From NCBI GenBank assembly GCA_947589415.1, contig CANQBP010000002.1, forward strand, positions 62,001 through 126,000: a DNA stretch of 64,000 nucleotides. The letters are read 5' to 3'. This DNA is from an uncultured Clostridia bacterium (lineage in GTDB: Bacteria; Bacillota; Clostridia; Oscillospirales; Acutalibacteraceae). Every line of letters starts with the position of its first letter. The first letter of the stretch is position 1. The translations under genes and the position numbers were made by a program. Positions 19,852 through 27,748 of the stretch are shown one piece after another. The notes under the pieces were generated by a model. That model was not told the origin of the DNA and ran no database searches. It saw only the letters and a list, made by a program, of their open reading frames with translations.

Positions 19852-20619
19852 ATGAATAAGGAACTAAGACAGGCAGTTATTGCCGGTAACTGGAAAATGA
19901 ACAAGACCCGTCCGGAGGCTAAGGCTCTTATTGAAGAACTCAAGCCCGTTGCGGAAAAGGCAGCCTGCGGTGTTGTAATTTGCGTGCCGTTCACCAATCT
20001 CGAAACGGCAGTTGAGCTTACAAAAGGCACAAATATAAAGGTTGGAGCAGAAAATGTGCATTTTGAAAAAAGCGGCGCATTTACGGGCGAAATTTCCGCC
20101 GATATGCTTACGGAAATCGGGGTTGAATACGTTATTATCGGTCATAGCGAAAGAAGACAGTATTTCGGGGAAACCGATGAAACCGTAAATAAGAGAACAA
20201 AGGCAGCTCTTGCGGCAGGTCTTAAGCCCATCGTTTGTGTGGGTGAGCTTCTTTGCGAGCGTGAGGCAGGCATAACGGAAGAGGTTATTTCAAGACAGAT
20301 TAAGCTCGATTTTGCAGGTGTTTCGGCTGAAGATATTAAAAAGACGATCATCGCTTATGAGCCGGTATGGGCAATAGGTACGGGCAAGACCGCTACGGCA
20401 GAGCAGGCTGAAGAGGTTTGTGCATTTATACGCGGAACGCTTTCCAAACTCTACGGTCAGGCTGTTGCGGATACCGTTACCATTCAGTACGGCGGTTCAA
20501 TGAATCCGAAAAATGCTGCCGAACTGCTTGCACAAAGTGATGTAGACGGCGGACTTATAGGCGGTGCTTCTCTCAAGGCAGCGGATTTCGGCGTACTGCT
20601 TGAGGAAGCAAGCAAATAA
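19852..20619 (+). CDS. tpiA: Triosephosphate isomerase
   Basis: A 255-residue TIM-barrel enzyme interconverting dihydroxyacetone phosphate and glyceraldehyde 3-phosphate. Catalytic segments: AGNWKMNKT (Lys), IIGHSERRQYF (His), AYEPVWAIGTGKTAT (Glu and flexible loop), then QYGGSM and GGASL at the phosphate site. The ATG at 19852 follows AGAGGT; an in-frame TTG lies six bases upstream. Confidence 0.98.
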   Translation: MNKELRQAVIAGNWKMNKTRPEAKALIEELKPVAEKAACGVVICVPFTNLETAVELTKGTNIKVGAENVHFEKSGAFTGEISADMLTEIGVEYVIIGHSERRQYFGETDETVNKRTKAALAAGLKPIVCVGELLCEREAGITEEVISRQIKLDFAGVSAEDIKKTIIAYEPVWAIGTGKTATAEQAEEVCAFIRGTLSKLYGQAVADTVTIQYGGSMNPKNAAELLAQSDVDGGLIGGASLKAADFGVLLEEASK

Positions 20620-20682
20620 TACGCACGTTGAGTCTGCTGACCGCTGAGGGCGGTAAATATATTATAAAAATGAGGTATGGAA

Positions 20683-22194
20683 ATGAAAAAACCTTTAATT
20701 CTTATGATTCTTGACGGCTTCGGCATAGGTACAAACTACGGTAATGCCATACGTACCGCCAAAAAGCCTAATATGGAGCATATTTTTTCTGCAAATCCAT
20801 GGTGTCTTATAGCTGCATCGGGTATGGACGTTGGTCTTCCTGACGGTCAAATGGGAAACAGTGAGGTAGGTCATACCAATATCGGTGCCGGTCGTGTTGT
20901 TTATCAGGAGCTTTCGAGAATAACCAAAGCCATTAAGGACGGGGATATTCTTAAAAACGATGCCCTTGTCGGAGCAGTTAAAAACGCTGCCGAGGACGGA
21001 AAGGCACTCCACCTTATGGGACTGCTTTCACCGGGCGGTGTCCATAGCCATATAAATCACCTCTACGGATTGGTCGAAATGGCAAAGAAAACGGGTGTCA
21101 AGAATGTTTATGTTCATGCATTTCTTGACGGACGTGACGTGCCGCCGTCAAGTGCAAAGGAATATGTTGAAAGCTGTCAGAAAAAACTTGATGAAATAGG
21201 CGTGGGCAAGATAGCAACCGTATCAGGACGCTATTATGCTATGGATCGTGACAATAACTGGGACAGAGTAGAAAAGGCTTATGCCGCTCTCGTCTACGGA
21301 GAGGGCGTTAAGGCAGATAATGCGGTCGAGGCAGTAGAGAAATCCTATGCTGACGGTGTTACCGATGAATTTGTTCTGCCGACGGTATGTATAGACGGTG
21401 CCCGAATAAAAAGCGGAGATTCCGTAATTTTCTATAATTTCCGTCCGGACAGGGCAAGGCAGATAACCCGTGCGCTTGTTGACCCCGATTTTAAGGGATT
21501 TGAGAGAAGAAACGGTATGTTCCCGCTTAAATATGTGTGCATGACTCAATATGATGCTACAATGCCGAACGTTGAGGTCGCATTTAAACCGCAGAGCCTT
21601 GTTAATACATTCGGAGAGTATATCTCAAGAAAGGGTCTGACACAACTCAGGATAGCCGAAACCGAGAAATATGCGCACGTAACATTTTTCTTTAACGGCG
21701 GTGTTGAAACCGTGAGCGAGGGTGAGGACAGATGCCTCGTTCCGTCACCGGAGGTTGCAACTTTTGACCTCAAGCCCGAAATGAGTGCGTATGAAGTTAC
21801 CTCGAATGTGGTTGAGAGAATAGAAAGCGGAAAATATGACGTTATAATTCTCAACTTTGCCAACTGCGATATGGTAGGACATACAGGTGTCTTTGAGGCT
21901 GCCGTTAAGGCTGTTGAGGCCGTTGATGATTGCGTCGGACAGGTTATTAAGGCTATAAAGAAAATGGACGGTATAGCGCTTATAACGGCTGACCACGGTA
22001 ATGCGGATAAGATGCTCGATGAAAACGGAGAACCCTTTACGGCTCATACAACCAACCTTGTTCCGTTTGCTGTCGTAAATCACCCTTGTGAGCTTCGTGA
22101 CGGGGGCAGACTTGCAGATATAGCTCCGACCATGCTTAAACTCCTCGGACTTCCGAAGCCGGATGAAATGGACGGGGAAAGTATTATAAAATAA
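20683..22194 (+). CDS. gpmI: Phosphoglycerate mutase, cofactor-independent
   Basis: A 504-residue manganese-dependent mutase converting 3- to 2-phosphoglycerate. Alkaline-phosphatase-fold motifs: MILDGFGIG (metal), GNSEVGHTNIGAGR with the phosphorylated Ser, GRYYAMDRD, and TADHGNADKM (metal). The ATG at 20683 has GAGG eight bases upstream; an ATG at 20677 is too close to it. Last gene of the glycolytic cluster. Confidence 0.97.
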   Translation: MKKPLILMILDGFGIGTNYGNAIRTAKKPNMEHIFSANPWCLIAASGMDVGLPDGQMGNSEVGHTNIGAGRVVYQELSRITKAIKDGDILKNDALVGAVKNAAEDGKALHLMGLLSPGGVHSHINHLYGLVEMAKKTGVKNVYVHAFLDGRDVPPSSAKEYVESCQKKLDEIGVGKIATVSGRYYAMDRDNNWDRVEKAYAALVYGEGVKADNAVEAVEKSYADGVTDEFVLPTVCIDGARIKSGDSVIFYNFRPDRARQITRALVDPDFKGFERRNGMFPLKYVCMTQYDATMPNVEVAFKPQSLVNTFGEYISRKGLTQLRIAETEKYAHVTFFFNGGVETVSEGEDRCLVPSPEVATFDLKPEMSAYEVTSNVVERIESGKYDVIILNFANCDMVGHTGVFEAAVKAVEAVDDCVGQVIKAIKKMDGIALITADHGNADKMLDENGEPFTAHTTNLVPFAVVNHPCELRDGGRLADIAPTMLKLLGLPKPDEMDGESIIK

Positions 22195-22233
22195 TATTTT
22201 CATTATTTCCCAATTGAATGTAAATATAAAATC

Positions 22234-22271
22234 ATGCCCGACTGCGACATTTTGTCGATACAGTCGGGCAT
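22234..22271. terminator. Bidirectional terminator between gpmI and DUF4358 gene
   Basis: An 11-bp stem ATGCCCGACTG/CAGTCGGGCAT encloses an inner CGACA/TGTCG hairpin. A/T-rich flanks on both sides fit use by the two converging genes. Confidence 0.8.
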
Positions 22272-22292
22272 TGTATTTAAAAACTTTTAATT

Positions 22293-22829
22293 TCAGGCGG
22301 AAACATCGGACAGTAATTTTTCAAAGGCGTTTATTGCAGCCTCACTGTCGGAAGTTACGGCAACAAAAACATAGGGATATATAATATCTGTTTTCCTTGA
22401 ATTTATTATTGAATAGGTGTTGTCGCCGGACGTCTGATATGTTTTGAACTTCTCGGCAATGTGATTGTTTATAATATTCGTAAGCGTATCCCGCTTACTT
22501 TCTGATGTCAGCTTGAAGCAGGCAATTTCAGTAAAATTATCCGATCGGGTGGAAATATACAATGAACAGTCTTGAACAGTCCCGTCGGGGATATCATAAT
22601 ATTTTGATATATTGGAAGGGGATATCTCGGAAAGGTTTTCATAGTTCATTTTTTTTATCACGCCTGATGTTATTTGTGATGCGGTATATTGCGTCTTGCT
22701 GTTTCCGGAAAAACCGAACTGCATTATTGTCAAAAATGAAAATACTGCGGATATTATTAAGATTAACGCTACCATAAGGATGGTAAGTGCTATATTGTTT
22801 TGCTTTTTTCTTGTACTGCTCAAGCACAT
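22293..22829 (-). CDS. DUF4358 membrane-anchored protein
   Basis: A 178-residue protein with one N-terminal membrane helix (ALTILMVALILIISAVFSF) and an extracytoplasmic alpha/beta domain including KYYDIPDGTVQDCSLYIS and EIACFKL, features of DUF4358 proteins of Clostridia, whose function is unknown. The start is uncertain: ATG at 22829 or TTG at 22823, both just after GGGGGTGAT. It stands alone on the minus strand and converges on gpmI. Confidence 0.78.
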   Translation of the reverse strand: MCLSSTRKKQNNIALTILMVALILIISAVFSFLTIMQFGFSGNSKTQYTASQITSGVIKKMNYENLSEISPSNISKYYDIPDGTVQDCSLYISTRSDNFTEIACFKLTSESKRDTLTNIINNHIAEKFKTYQTSGDNTYSIINSRKTDIIYPYVFVAVTSDSEAAINAFEKLLSDVSA

Positions 22830-23212
22830 CACCCCCTTTGCCGAGAAACTGTACAATAATAAGTCCTATCTTTTTTGACTATTATATAATTTTTTGACTG
22901 ATATTGCAACAACAATCTTGTAATACTTATTATACCGTGTGTCCGATTACTCCCTTTGCTAAGCCTCGACAGAACGAGCACAAATCTCCGATACGCAGAG
23001 CAAAAGCTCCGGATTTTAAAAGGGCCGCCCCAAAAAGAGGGCGACCCTAAGCTATTTCTGATTTAATTCCCCCGCAGCGGATCTTCATGCGAGCCGCTTG
23101 TTAAAAATCGGTATGATAACGCTGTCTGACAAAACATTATTTTTTAAGTCATACGGCAGATCATAATACCGCCGCCCTAAATGAAACGAATATGACCTTC
23201 GGGCATTTAATA

Positions 23213-23431
23213 AAAAAGTCCGCCTAACCGTAACCGACCAATTATAACCTGCCTACTAAAAGAGCAGGTGGGTATCCTCCCCATGATTTCATACTCCCTT
23301 CGTCCGCCAAAAAGCGGGAGGTCTGAAGTCCGTCATAGGAGCCGGATTCCCGATTGAAGGGTTGTAGGGTTATATGAGGCCGCTACACGTGTCAGGCAGA
23401 CAATTTCAACAAAAATATCCGTTTCCCTCTA
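23213..23431 (-). ncRNA. ssrS: Probable 6S RNA
   Basis: A promoter-driven, gene-free transcript of about 219 nt reading toward lower coordinates. Near its 5' end TCTGCCT can pair with AGGCAGG near its 3' end, giving the closing stem expected of 6S RNA. Between them lie several internal stems, for instance around CCTCCCGC and GGCGGACGAAGGGAG, and a GGGGAGGATACCCACCTGC segment. It ends at a run of six T on the minus strand (23217-23212). 6S RNA mimics an open promoter and binds sigma-70 RNA polymerase. Assignment rests on length, context and fold, not on a model search. Confidence 0.55.
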
Positions 23432-23437
23432 TATGCC

Positions 23438-23466
23438 ATTATACAACATTCATATCGAAAAATCAA
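23438..23466 (-). promoter_or_regulatory. Promoter of the 6S-like RNA
   Basis: On the minus strand TTGATT (23466-23461) and TATAAT (23443-23438) with a 17-base spacer. The stretch from 22830 to 23212 beyond the RNA holds no gene I can support. Confidence 0.75.
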
Positions 23467-23493
23467 TAGGTTATTTTAAATATTCTACTAATA

Positions 23494-23808
23494 TTATTCG
23501 AGCATTTCATCAAAATTATCCTCGAAAATTTCGGAAATCTCATCAAGAAGGTCTTCGTCTTCTATTTCTGCAAGCTGCGGTTCGCCGTTTTCGTCCTCAA
23601 CAGCTTCAAAAATCATGTACGTGCTTCCCGACTCTATATCCTGCTCCGGAAGATCAAATGTCGGCATGAGGGCATAGTAGTGACCGTCTTTATAGTCGAT
23701 CTCGTCAAGAACCTCAAACTCATACTCATTTCCTTCCTCGTCAACCAGGGATATCAAATCAACATCGCCCATTTCCTCATCATTTTGAATTTTATCGTTT
23801 TCACTCAT
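23494..23808 (-). CDS. DUF1292 family protein
   Basis: A 104-residue, very acidic protein with VDLISLVDEEGNEYEFEVLD and YYALMPT, the hallmarks of the YrzB/DUF1292 family, whose function is not established. In other Firmicutes it often lies near yrrK/alaS; here it stands alone. GGAGATG lies eight bases before the ATG at 23808; longer upstream starts have no such site. Confidence 0.88.
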   Translation of the reverse strand: MSENDKIQNDEEMGDVDLISLVDEEGNEYEFEVLDEIDYKDGHYYALMPTFDLPEQDIESGSTYMIFEAVEDENGEPQLAEIEDEDLLDEISEIFEDNFDEMLE

Positions 23809-23972
23809 AAAAAGCATCTCCATTCTTAAAAACTTCAGTATGCCACATACACTTTGTTCAGTTTTTGTGCCAATACCGTTACAAACTATTTTATACTTAT
23901 TTTTATGATAAGTCAATAGTAAATATAATTTTATTCATATATAGATTTTTTAAAAAAAGTTCAAAAAAACTA

Positions 23973-24000
23973 TTGACATTTTACATATTTATGGTATAAT
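23973..24000 (+). promoter_or_regulatory. Consensus promoter of an unidentified RNA
   Basis: TTGACA at 23973-23978 and TATAAT at 23995-24000, 16-base spacer, with no protein gene downstream on this strand for over 2.6 kb. Confidence 0.8.
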
Positions 24001-24006
24001 GATATC

Positions 24007-24270
24007 AAGATAACAAACCGATAGGAAACTCTTAAAAGTAGGGTGCTTCGGATTGGTCTAATCCACGAAAGGAGGCAAGCTCCAATGGGCGATATAGAAC
24101 CTGTTTATTCGGCTTTTTGCAAAGCCTCTTGGTGTGAGGTCTTCCACGGAAAGAAGAAAAACTGAAGTGGAGTTTTTCGGGCGGTAGTTTTGACAGCCCC
24201 GCTTGACTTGAATGGCGGCAACGGTCAGTAACAGCCTTGAGCATTAGGTATTTAACCGTATTTTTTCGGT
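24007..24270 (+). ncRNA. Unidentified structured RNA
   Basis: About 260 nt after a consensus promoter, without a credible gene. Clear hairpins: GGCTTT-TTGC-AAAGCC (24111-24126), the 8-bp stem GAAAAACT/AGTTTTTC (24156-24178), and GGAG/CTCC near 24071-24083. GGGCGG and CCCCGC around 24178-24203 can also pair. A weak ACCG/CGGT hairpin with a T-rich loop at 24254-24270 could mark its end. I cannot name the family; the raiA-type RNA of Firmicutes is one candidate of similar size. Transcription is inferred from the promoter only. Confidence 0.55.
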
Positions 24271-24799
24271 GGTTCTTTGATTTGTGTGAAGTGTCCGACG
24301 ATGACGGTCAGCATTCCGCAGACGTTTGGTGCGGGTGCGGGGACAGCCTTTAACTGAGAAATTAAAATTGAATAAGGCACTGCGCAGTTCCACTATAAGT
24401 CTTGATAGCGTTTGTGTCGTAACCGTAATGGCACACGGTTTACCACTGTTTGGGTACGTGTTGCCGGCTGAACGAGTAGTATGTACCGTTTGTGTTTTAG
24501 TTCGCGGGAGCAGCGGAGATTGGCAGATGATTGCGGATTGGGCGAGAGTGTCTGTATCCGTTACATGGTTTGGATAGGTAGTCTTTGGTTATCTGTTGGT
24601 TTGCAGTCTGCTGTTGCGTTAGGAATACAGATAGGTTAGTCGCAAGTTTTGCTTATATAAATTATCTTATAAAGTTAGGACTGTATCCGATGTAATACTC
24701 AGCTTTAGAGCTTAGGCTCACGGTTAAATCATAGGTTAGGATTGGTTTCGATGATTTATTGATTTAGAAAATAGGTTTACTCATTTCTCCTATATTTTA
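24271..24799. other. GT-rich non-coding stretch
   Basis: About 530 bases with a visible excess of G and T over C and A on the plus strand. They are full of TAG/TTAG triplets and hold no reading frame with a ribosome-binding site or recognisable product. Recurrent short words such as ATAGGT, TAGGTTAG and TTTGG appear. It may be the 3' part of a long RNA started at the promoter at 23973, ending at the hairpin at 24800, or decayed sequence. Nothing more specific is supported. Confidence 0.5.
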
Positions 24800-24827
24800 A
24801 CCCCCGACAGCAATAACTGTCGGGGGT
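24800..24827. terminator. Strong hairpin, probable bidirectional terminator
   Basis: ACCCCCGACAG and CTGTCGGGGGT form an 11-bp perfect stem with loop CAATAA. Both flanks have short T/A runs. It lies between the non-coding region (plus) and the TSCPD gene (minus). A near-identical stem ends galU at 29831. Confidence 0.75.
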
Positions 24828-24834
24828 CAAACTT

Positions 24835-25083
24835 TTATTGTTCGACTATTTCTTCCAGTGCTCTTGCAAGCTGATCGGGACATGATGTACCCTTGCCGTT
24901 GCAGTCTATATTTCTGCAGCGCTCTATTACGTCCTCAGCTTTCATACCTTTCACAAGGGCGGCAATACCTTGTGTGTTTCCGTTGCAGCCGCCGTTAAAC
25001 TTTACGTTTTTAATGATACCGTCCTCAAGTTCGATCTCAATTGAACGTGAACAGGTACCTTTTGTTTTATATATTGTTTTCAT
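24835..25083 (-). CDS. TSCPD-domain protein (TIGR03905 type)
   Basis: An 82-residue protein whose C-terminal GKGTSCPDQLARAL motif defines the TSCPD domain, also found at the C-terminus of some ribonucleotide reductases. Further cysteines (GTCSRS, GGCNGN, CRNIDC) suggest metal binding. The function of the stand-alone form is unknown. AGGAGA lies upstream of the ATG. Confidence 0.88.
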   Translation of the reverse strand: MKTIYKTKGTCSRSIEIELEDGIIKNVKFNGGCNGNTQGIAALVKGMKAEDVIERCRNIDCNGKGTSCPDQLARALEEIVEQ

Positions 25084-25155
25084 ATCTGATGTTCTCCTGT
25101 TTATAGTGGTGTACCCGAATTTTTAATCGGGTCTGTTTTTCCCCTTAAGGCTAAA

Positions 25156-25183
25156 AGAACCGATGCTGCCCGGCATCGGTTCT
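25156..25183 (-). terminator. Intrinsic terminator of rpsF-ssb-rpsR
   Basis: AGAACCGATGC/GCATCGGTTCT, an 11-bp perfect stem with a 6-base loop, followed on the minus strand by TTTTAG. It lies nine bases after the rpsR stop. Confidence 0.88.
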
Positions 25184-25191
25184 AATAATTA

Positions 25192-25443
25192 TCAGTCGCT
25201 CGTATAGGGGAGAAGAGAAAGATATCTCGCACGCTTGATAGCAACCGTAAGCTCACGCTGATGGCAAGCACAAGTTCCGGTTACTCTGCGGGGAAGAATC
25301 TTGGCTCTCTCGGAAATAAAACGACGAAGTCTTGATATATCCTTGTAGTCGATTGCCTCTACTTTATCTACACAAAATGTGCAGACCTTTTTACGACCTT
25401 TGCGACCGCCTCTGCGGTTATCTCTTTCGACTCTTTCAGCCAT
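25192..25443 (-). CDS. rpsR: 30S ribosomal protein S18
   Basis: An 83-residue S18 with the conserved [24 protein letters not shown] core. It retains cysteines ([15 protein letters not shown]) that form the zinc site of the C+ type. AGGAGG precedes the ATG. Third gene of the rpsF-ssb-rpsR operon, where S18 pairs with S6 on the ribosome platform. Confidence 0.98.
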   Translation of the reverse strand: MAERVERDNRRGGRKGRKKVCTFCVDKVEAIDYKDISRLRRFISERAKILPRRVTGTCACHQRELTVAIKRARYLSLLPYTSD

Positions 25444-25468
25444 TTGAAGTTCCTCCTGTTCTTAAAAA

Positions 25469-25930
25469 TTAAAAGGGTAAATCCTCATCGGAGGGCATTT
25501 CCGTAAAATCACCCGTATCACCTTGAGAATATGCCGTGATCGGTGAATTATCGGACTGCGCTCTTGAATAGGATTGCTGACCATAGTTGCTTCCTCCGCT
25601 GTATGAGGAATCACGCTTCGGTTCACAAAACTCAACATTATCCGCATATACCTCAAAAGTATAACGCTTAGTTCCGTCCTGCGCCGTATATGAACCTGTA
25701 CGGATCGAGCCGGTAAGCGCAATTCGCTGACCTTTTGAAAAGTATTTGCATATAAACTCCGCCGTCTGTCGCCATGCAACTATATTGATAAAATCAGCCT
25801 GTCGTTCCTCGCCCGCTTTTACATACTGACGGTCTACGGCAATACTGAACCTTGTTGTTGCAATTCCCGACTGAGTATGGCGAAGTTCGGGATCTGCCGT
25901 TAGTCTGCCCAATAGGGACACATTATTCAT
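25469..25930 (-). CDS. ssb: Single-stranded DNA-binding protein
   Basis: A 153-residue SSB with an N-terminal OB fold beginning MNNVSLLGRLTADPELRHT, a Gly/Ser/Gln-rich linker, and the acidic tip MPSDEDLPF that binds replication and repair partners. AAGGAGG lies upstream. It sits between rpsF and rpsR, the standard order. Confidence 0.98.
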   Translation of the reverse strand: MNNVSLLGRLTADPELRHTQSGIATTRFSIAVDRQYVKAGEERQADFINIVAWRQTAEFICKYFSKGQRIALTGSIRTGSYTAQDGTKRYTFEVYADNVEFCEPKRDSSYSGGSNYGQQSYSRAQSDNSPITAYSQGDTGDFTEMPSDEDLPF

Positions 25931-25942
25931 ATGCTTTCCTCC

Positions 25943-26236
25943 TTAGGCTTCTTTCTTAACGATCATTGAGCGGAGAACACCGTCTGTTATCTTTGCAACT
26001 CTGTCAAGCTCTGCCGGAAAAGCAGGCTCGGATTTAAAGTTGAAGAGAACATAGTAGGCGTCGGTTTCCTTATTTATCGGATAACAAAGCCTTCTCTTTC
26101 CCCATTCGTCAACACTTTCAACGGTAGCGTTCGTCTCAATGAGAGTTTTGAACTTACTTACGGTTTCAGCTACGGCCTCTTCGCCCTGTTTTAAAGAAAC
26201 TACGAATACGGCCTCGTAAGAATTTATAACTGTCAT
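25943..26236 (-). CDS. rpsF: 30S ribosomal protein S6
   Basis: A 97-residue S6 beginning MTVINSYEAVFVV, with the conserved KRRLCYPINKETDAYYVLFNF segment. The ATG at 26236 has AAGGAGG eight bases upstream. The leader holds a small GC-rich hairpin (GCTCC/GGGAGC around 26261-26276 on the minus strand) where S6:S18 leader elements often lie; identity with that element was not verified. Confidence 0.97.
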   Translation of the reverse strand: MTVINSYEAVFVVSLKQGEEAVAETVSKFKTLIETNATVESVDEWGKRRLCYPINKETDAYYVLFNFKSEPAFPAELDRVAKITDGVLRSMIVKKEA

Positions 26237-26311
26237 CTTCTGCACCTCCTTCTGGACTTTTGGCTCCCGCAGGAGCAAGGACTGAATGTTATGTAACTAC
26301 ACAACAGCTTG

Positions 26312-26340
26312 ATTATAACACTTTTGTTTTATTAAGTCAA
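26312..26340 (-). promoter_or_regulatory. Promoter of rpsF-ssb-rpsR
   Basis: On the minus strand TTGACT (26340-26335) and TATAAT (26317-26312) with a 17-base spacer, about 75 bases before rpsF. The rest of the gap to the restriction island (26341-26602) is AT-rich, with no gene seen. Confidence 0.85.
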
Positions 26341-26602
26341 GAGTTAAATTTTGATTTGCTTGTCCGATTTCTTAACATTTTTTACGAACATTTTTTAACA
26401 ACGAAAATCAGTATTACCATGAAAGATTATTATTGTCTGTTTTTACGATGCACAACGCAGATAAGGCAGTAAGGATTTTTTCTGCAAATGCGTTGTTCCC
26501 TATATACTGCTTTATTAAAGTGCGAAATAATATTACATAGATACGGGTGTTTAGTTTTTTAAAAATAGGCACGGTTTGTATAAATTTTTAAGTAATTGAA
26601 TA

Positions 26603-26642
26603 CACTTATTGTCTGTAGACTTTTAGTAGAATTATGTATAAA
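26603..26642 (+). promoter_or_regulatory. C-box operator and promoter of the restriction genes
   Basis: CACTTATTGTC (26603-26613), TGTA, GACTTTTAGTA (26618-26628). This matches the paired GACT-N3-AGTC half-sites separated by TGTA/TGTG known for C-protein operators. A TATAAA -10 at 26637-26642 places a poor -35 (TGTAGA) inside the operator, as in other C-dependent promoters. Confidence 0.75.
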
Positions 26643-26670
26643 CTTAAATTTGTTTAAGGGGGGTGCTTTA

Positions 26671-26886
26671 ATGGACATATTAAAGGTTTTTGGCAGTAAT
26701 GTTCGCAGATATAGGACGGCACTCGGAGTTTCTCAGGAAAAATTTGCGGAAATGTGTGGATTGCATCGCACATATATAAGTGATATCGAGAGATTTCAGC
26801 GTAATATTTCATTAGATAATATACAAAAAATAGCTGATGCACTTGGTATAGAAACCTACATATTATTTCAGGAGGAGAAAATATGA
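26671..26886 (+). CDS. Restriction-modification controller protein (XRE-type HTH)
   Basis: A 71-residue protein that is almost entirely an XRE-family helix-turn-helix: NVRRYRTALGVSQEKFAEMCGLHRTYISDIERFQRNIS. Size, family and position before an endonuclease gene match C-proteins, which activate their own gene and the endonuclease after delay. The C-box at 26603 supports this. AAGGGGGG precedes the ATG at 26671. It overlaps the endonuclease gene by four bases. Confidence 0.85.
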   Translation: MDILKVFGSNVRRYRTALGVSQEKFAEMCGLHRTYISDIERFQRNISLDNIQKIADALGIETYILFQEEKI

Positions 26887-27746
26887 GAAATATTATAAAG
26901 AATATTATTATAGAAGAATTTACAAACCTCACAAAATTAATCGAAGCAGACTTCTCTCGTAATTACAAGCGTAAGGTAAATAACTTTTTGCTTAGTCAAA
27001 TGGATGAGAAAGTAACAGCCAGTATGGTATTTGTAAGTAGTTTTGAATCTAAAAGCGGGTTTGCAATTGAAACTTGTGCAAAACGAATTGCGAGATTGAC
27101 ATTTGGTGAAGATAATGTTCCGACAATAGTAAACCCACGCAACCTGGATCATAACATAGACCCCCAAACTGTATCGGGGCAAATTGTTGTTACTGATGTT
27201 GACACAAATAACGGCAATCTGCGTGGAGAAATAGCAGCATTTAGGGCAAATAACGAATCAAAAAAACGAGGAAAAGAACACATCGAAAGCAGAGTAACAC
27301 ATGAAACATGCAGAACAATTCTTCTGCCTTTATCAGAAAAATATAAGTCTGACAAGATTTGTACAAAACCGGTGGATTTAGCCTTTTTTGATGGTACTAC
27401 ATGGAATGTAATGGAATTGAAATGCGGAGGTGATTTGGACAGTTCAAATGCTCCGTCTAATGTAGAAAAGTTATTGACAATTTACGTCGATATGGGAATT
27501 GAGAACTGCAAAGCATATTTTGCAACACTTTATAATAAAAACGGCGAGGGTAATAAATGGACAGGAGCTGTTAAAAAACATTTAAACTATCCGTCTATGT
27601 TTTTAATAGGAGCAAATTTTTGGCAGAAAATATTACCAAATGGAATAACGTTTTCTGATTTTATTGAAATATATCACCAATCCTTAGAAGAAATCGATCT
27701 GAACAAACATATAAATGATATGATAAATAACTGTATTGGAGAATAA
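26883..27746 (+). CDS. Type II restriction endonuclease, TdeIII-like
   Basis: A 287-residue protein with a PD-(D/E)XK-type core: KPVDLAFFDG followed by WNVMELKCGGDLD gives Asp, Glu and Lys. The segment after the core (YFATLYNKNGEGNKW) resembles what I recall of TdeIII-family endonucleases. Recognition sequence cannot be read. It overlaps the C-protein gene and is followed after two bases by a methyltransferase. Base composition is more AT-rich than flanking genes, which suggests transfer. I am confident it is the endonuclease of this locus, less so of the TdeIII label. Confidence 0.7.
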   Translation: MRNIIKNIIIEEFTNLTKLIEADFSRNYKRKVNNFLLSQMDEKVTASMVFVSSFESKSGFAIETCAKRIARLTFGEDNVPTIVNPRNLDHNIDPQTVSGQIVVTDVDTNNGNLRGEIAAFRANNESKKRGKEHIESRVTHETCRTILLPLSEKYKSDKICTKPVDLAFFDGTTWNVMELKCGGDLDSSNAPSNVEKLLTIYVDMGIENCKAYFATLYNKNGEGNKWTGAVKKHLNYPSMFLIGANFWQKILPNGITFSDFIEIYHQSLEEIDLNKHINDMINNCIGE

Positions 27747-27748
27747 AT

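Noticed and set aside
24326-24577. An 83-codon plus-strand open frame in the GT-rich stretch
   Set aside because: No ribosome-binding site, Val/Arg-biased composition from the GT-rich DNA, and no recognisable product.
26883-27746. Assigning the endonuclease to the DpnII/MboI family because two methyltransferases are present
   Set aside because: The sequence does not resemble what I recall of DpnII; the PD-(D/E)XK context fits TdeIII-type enzymes better.
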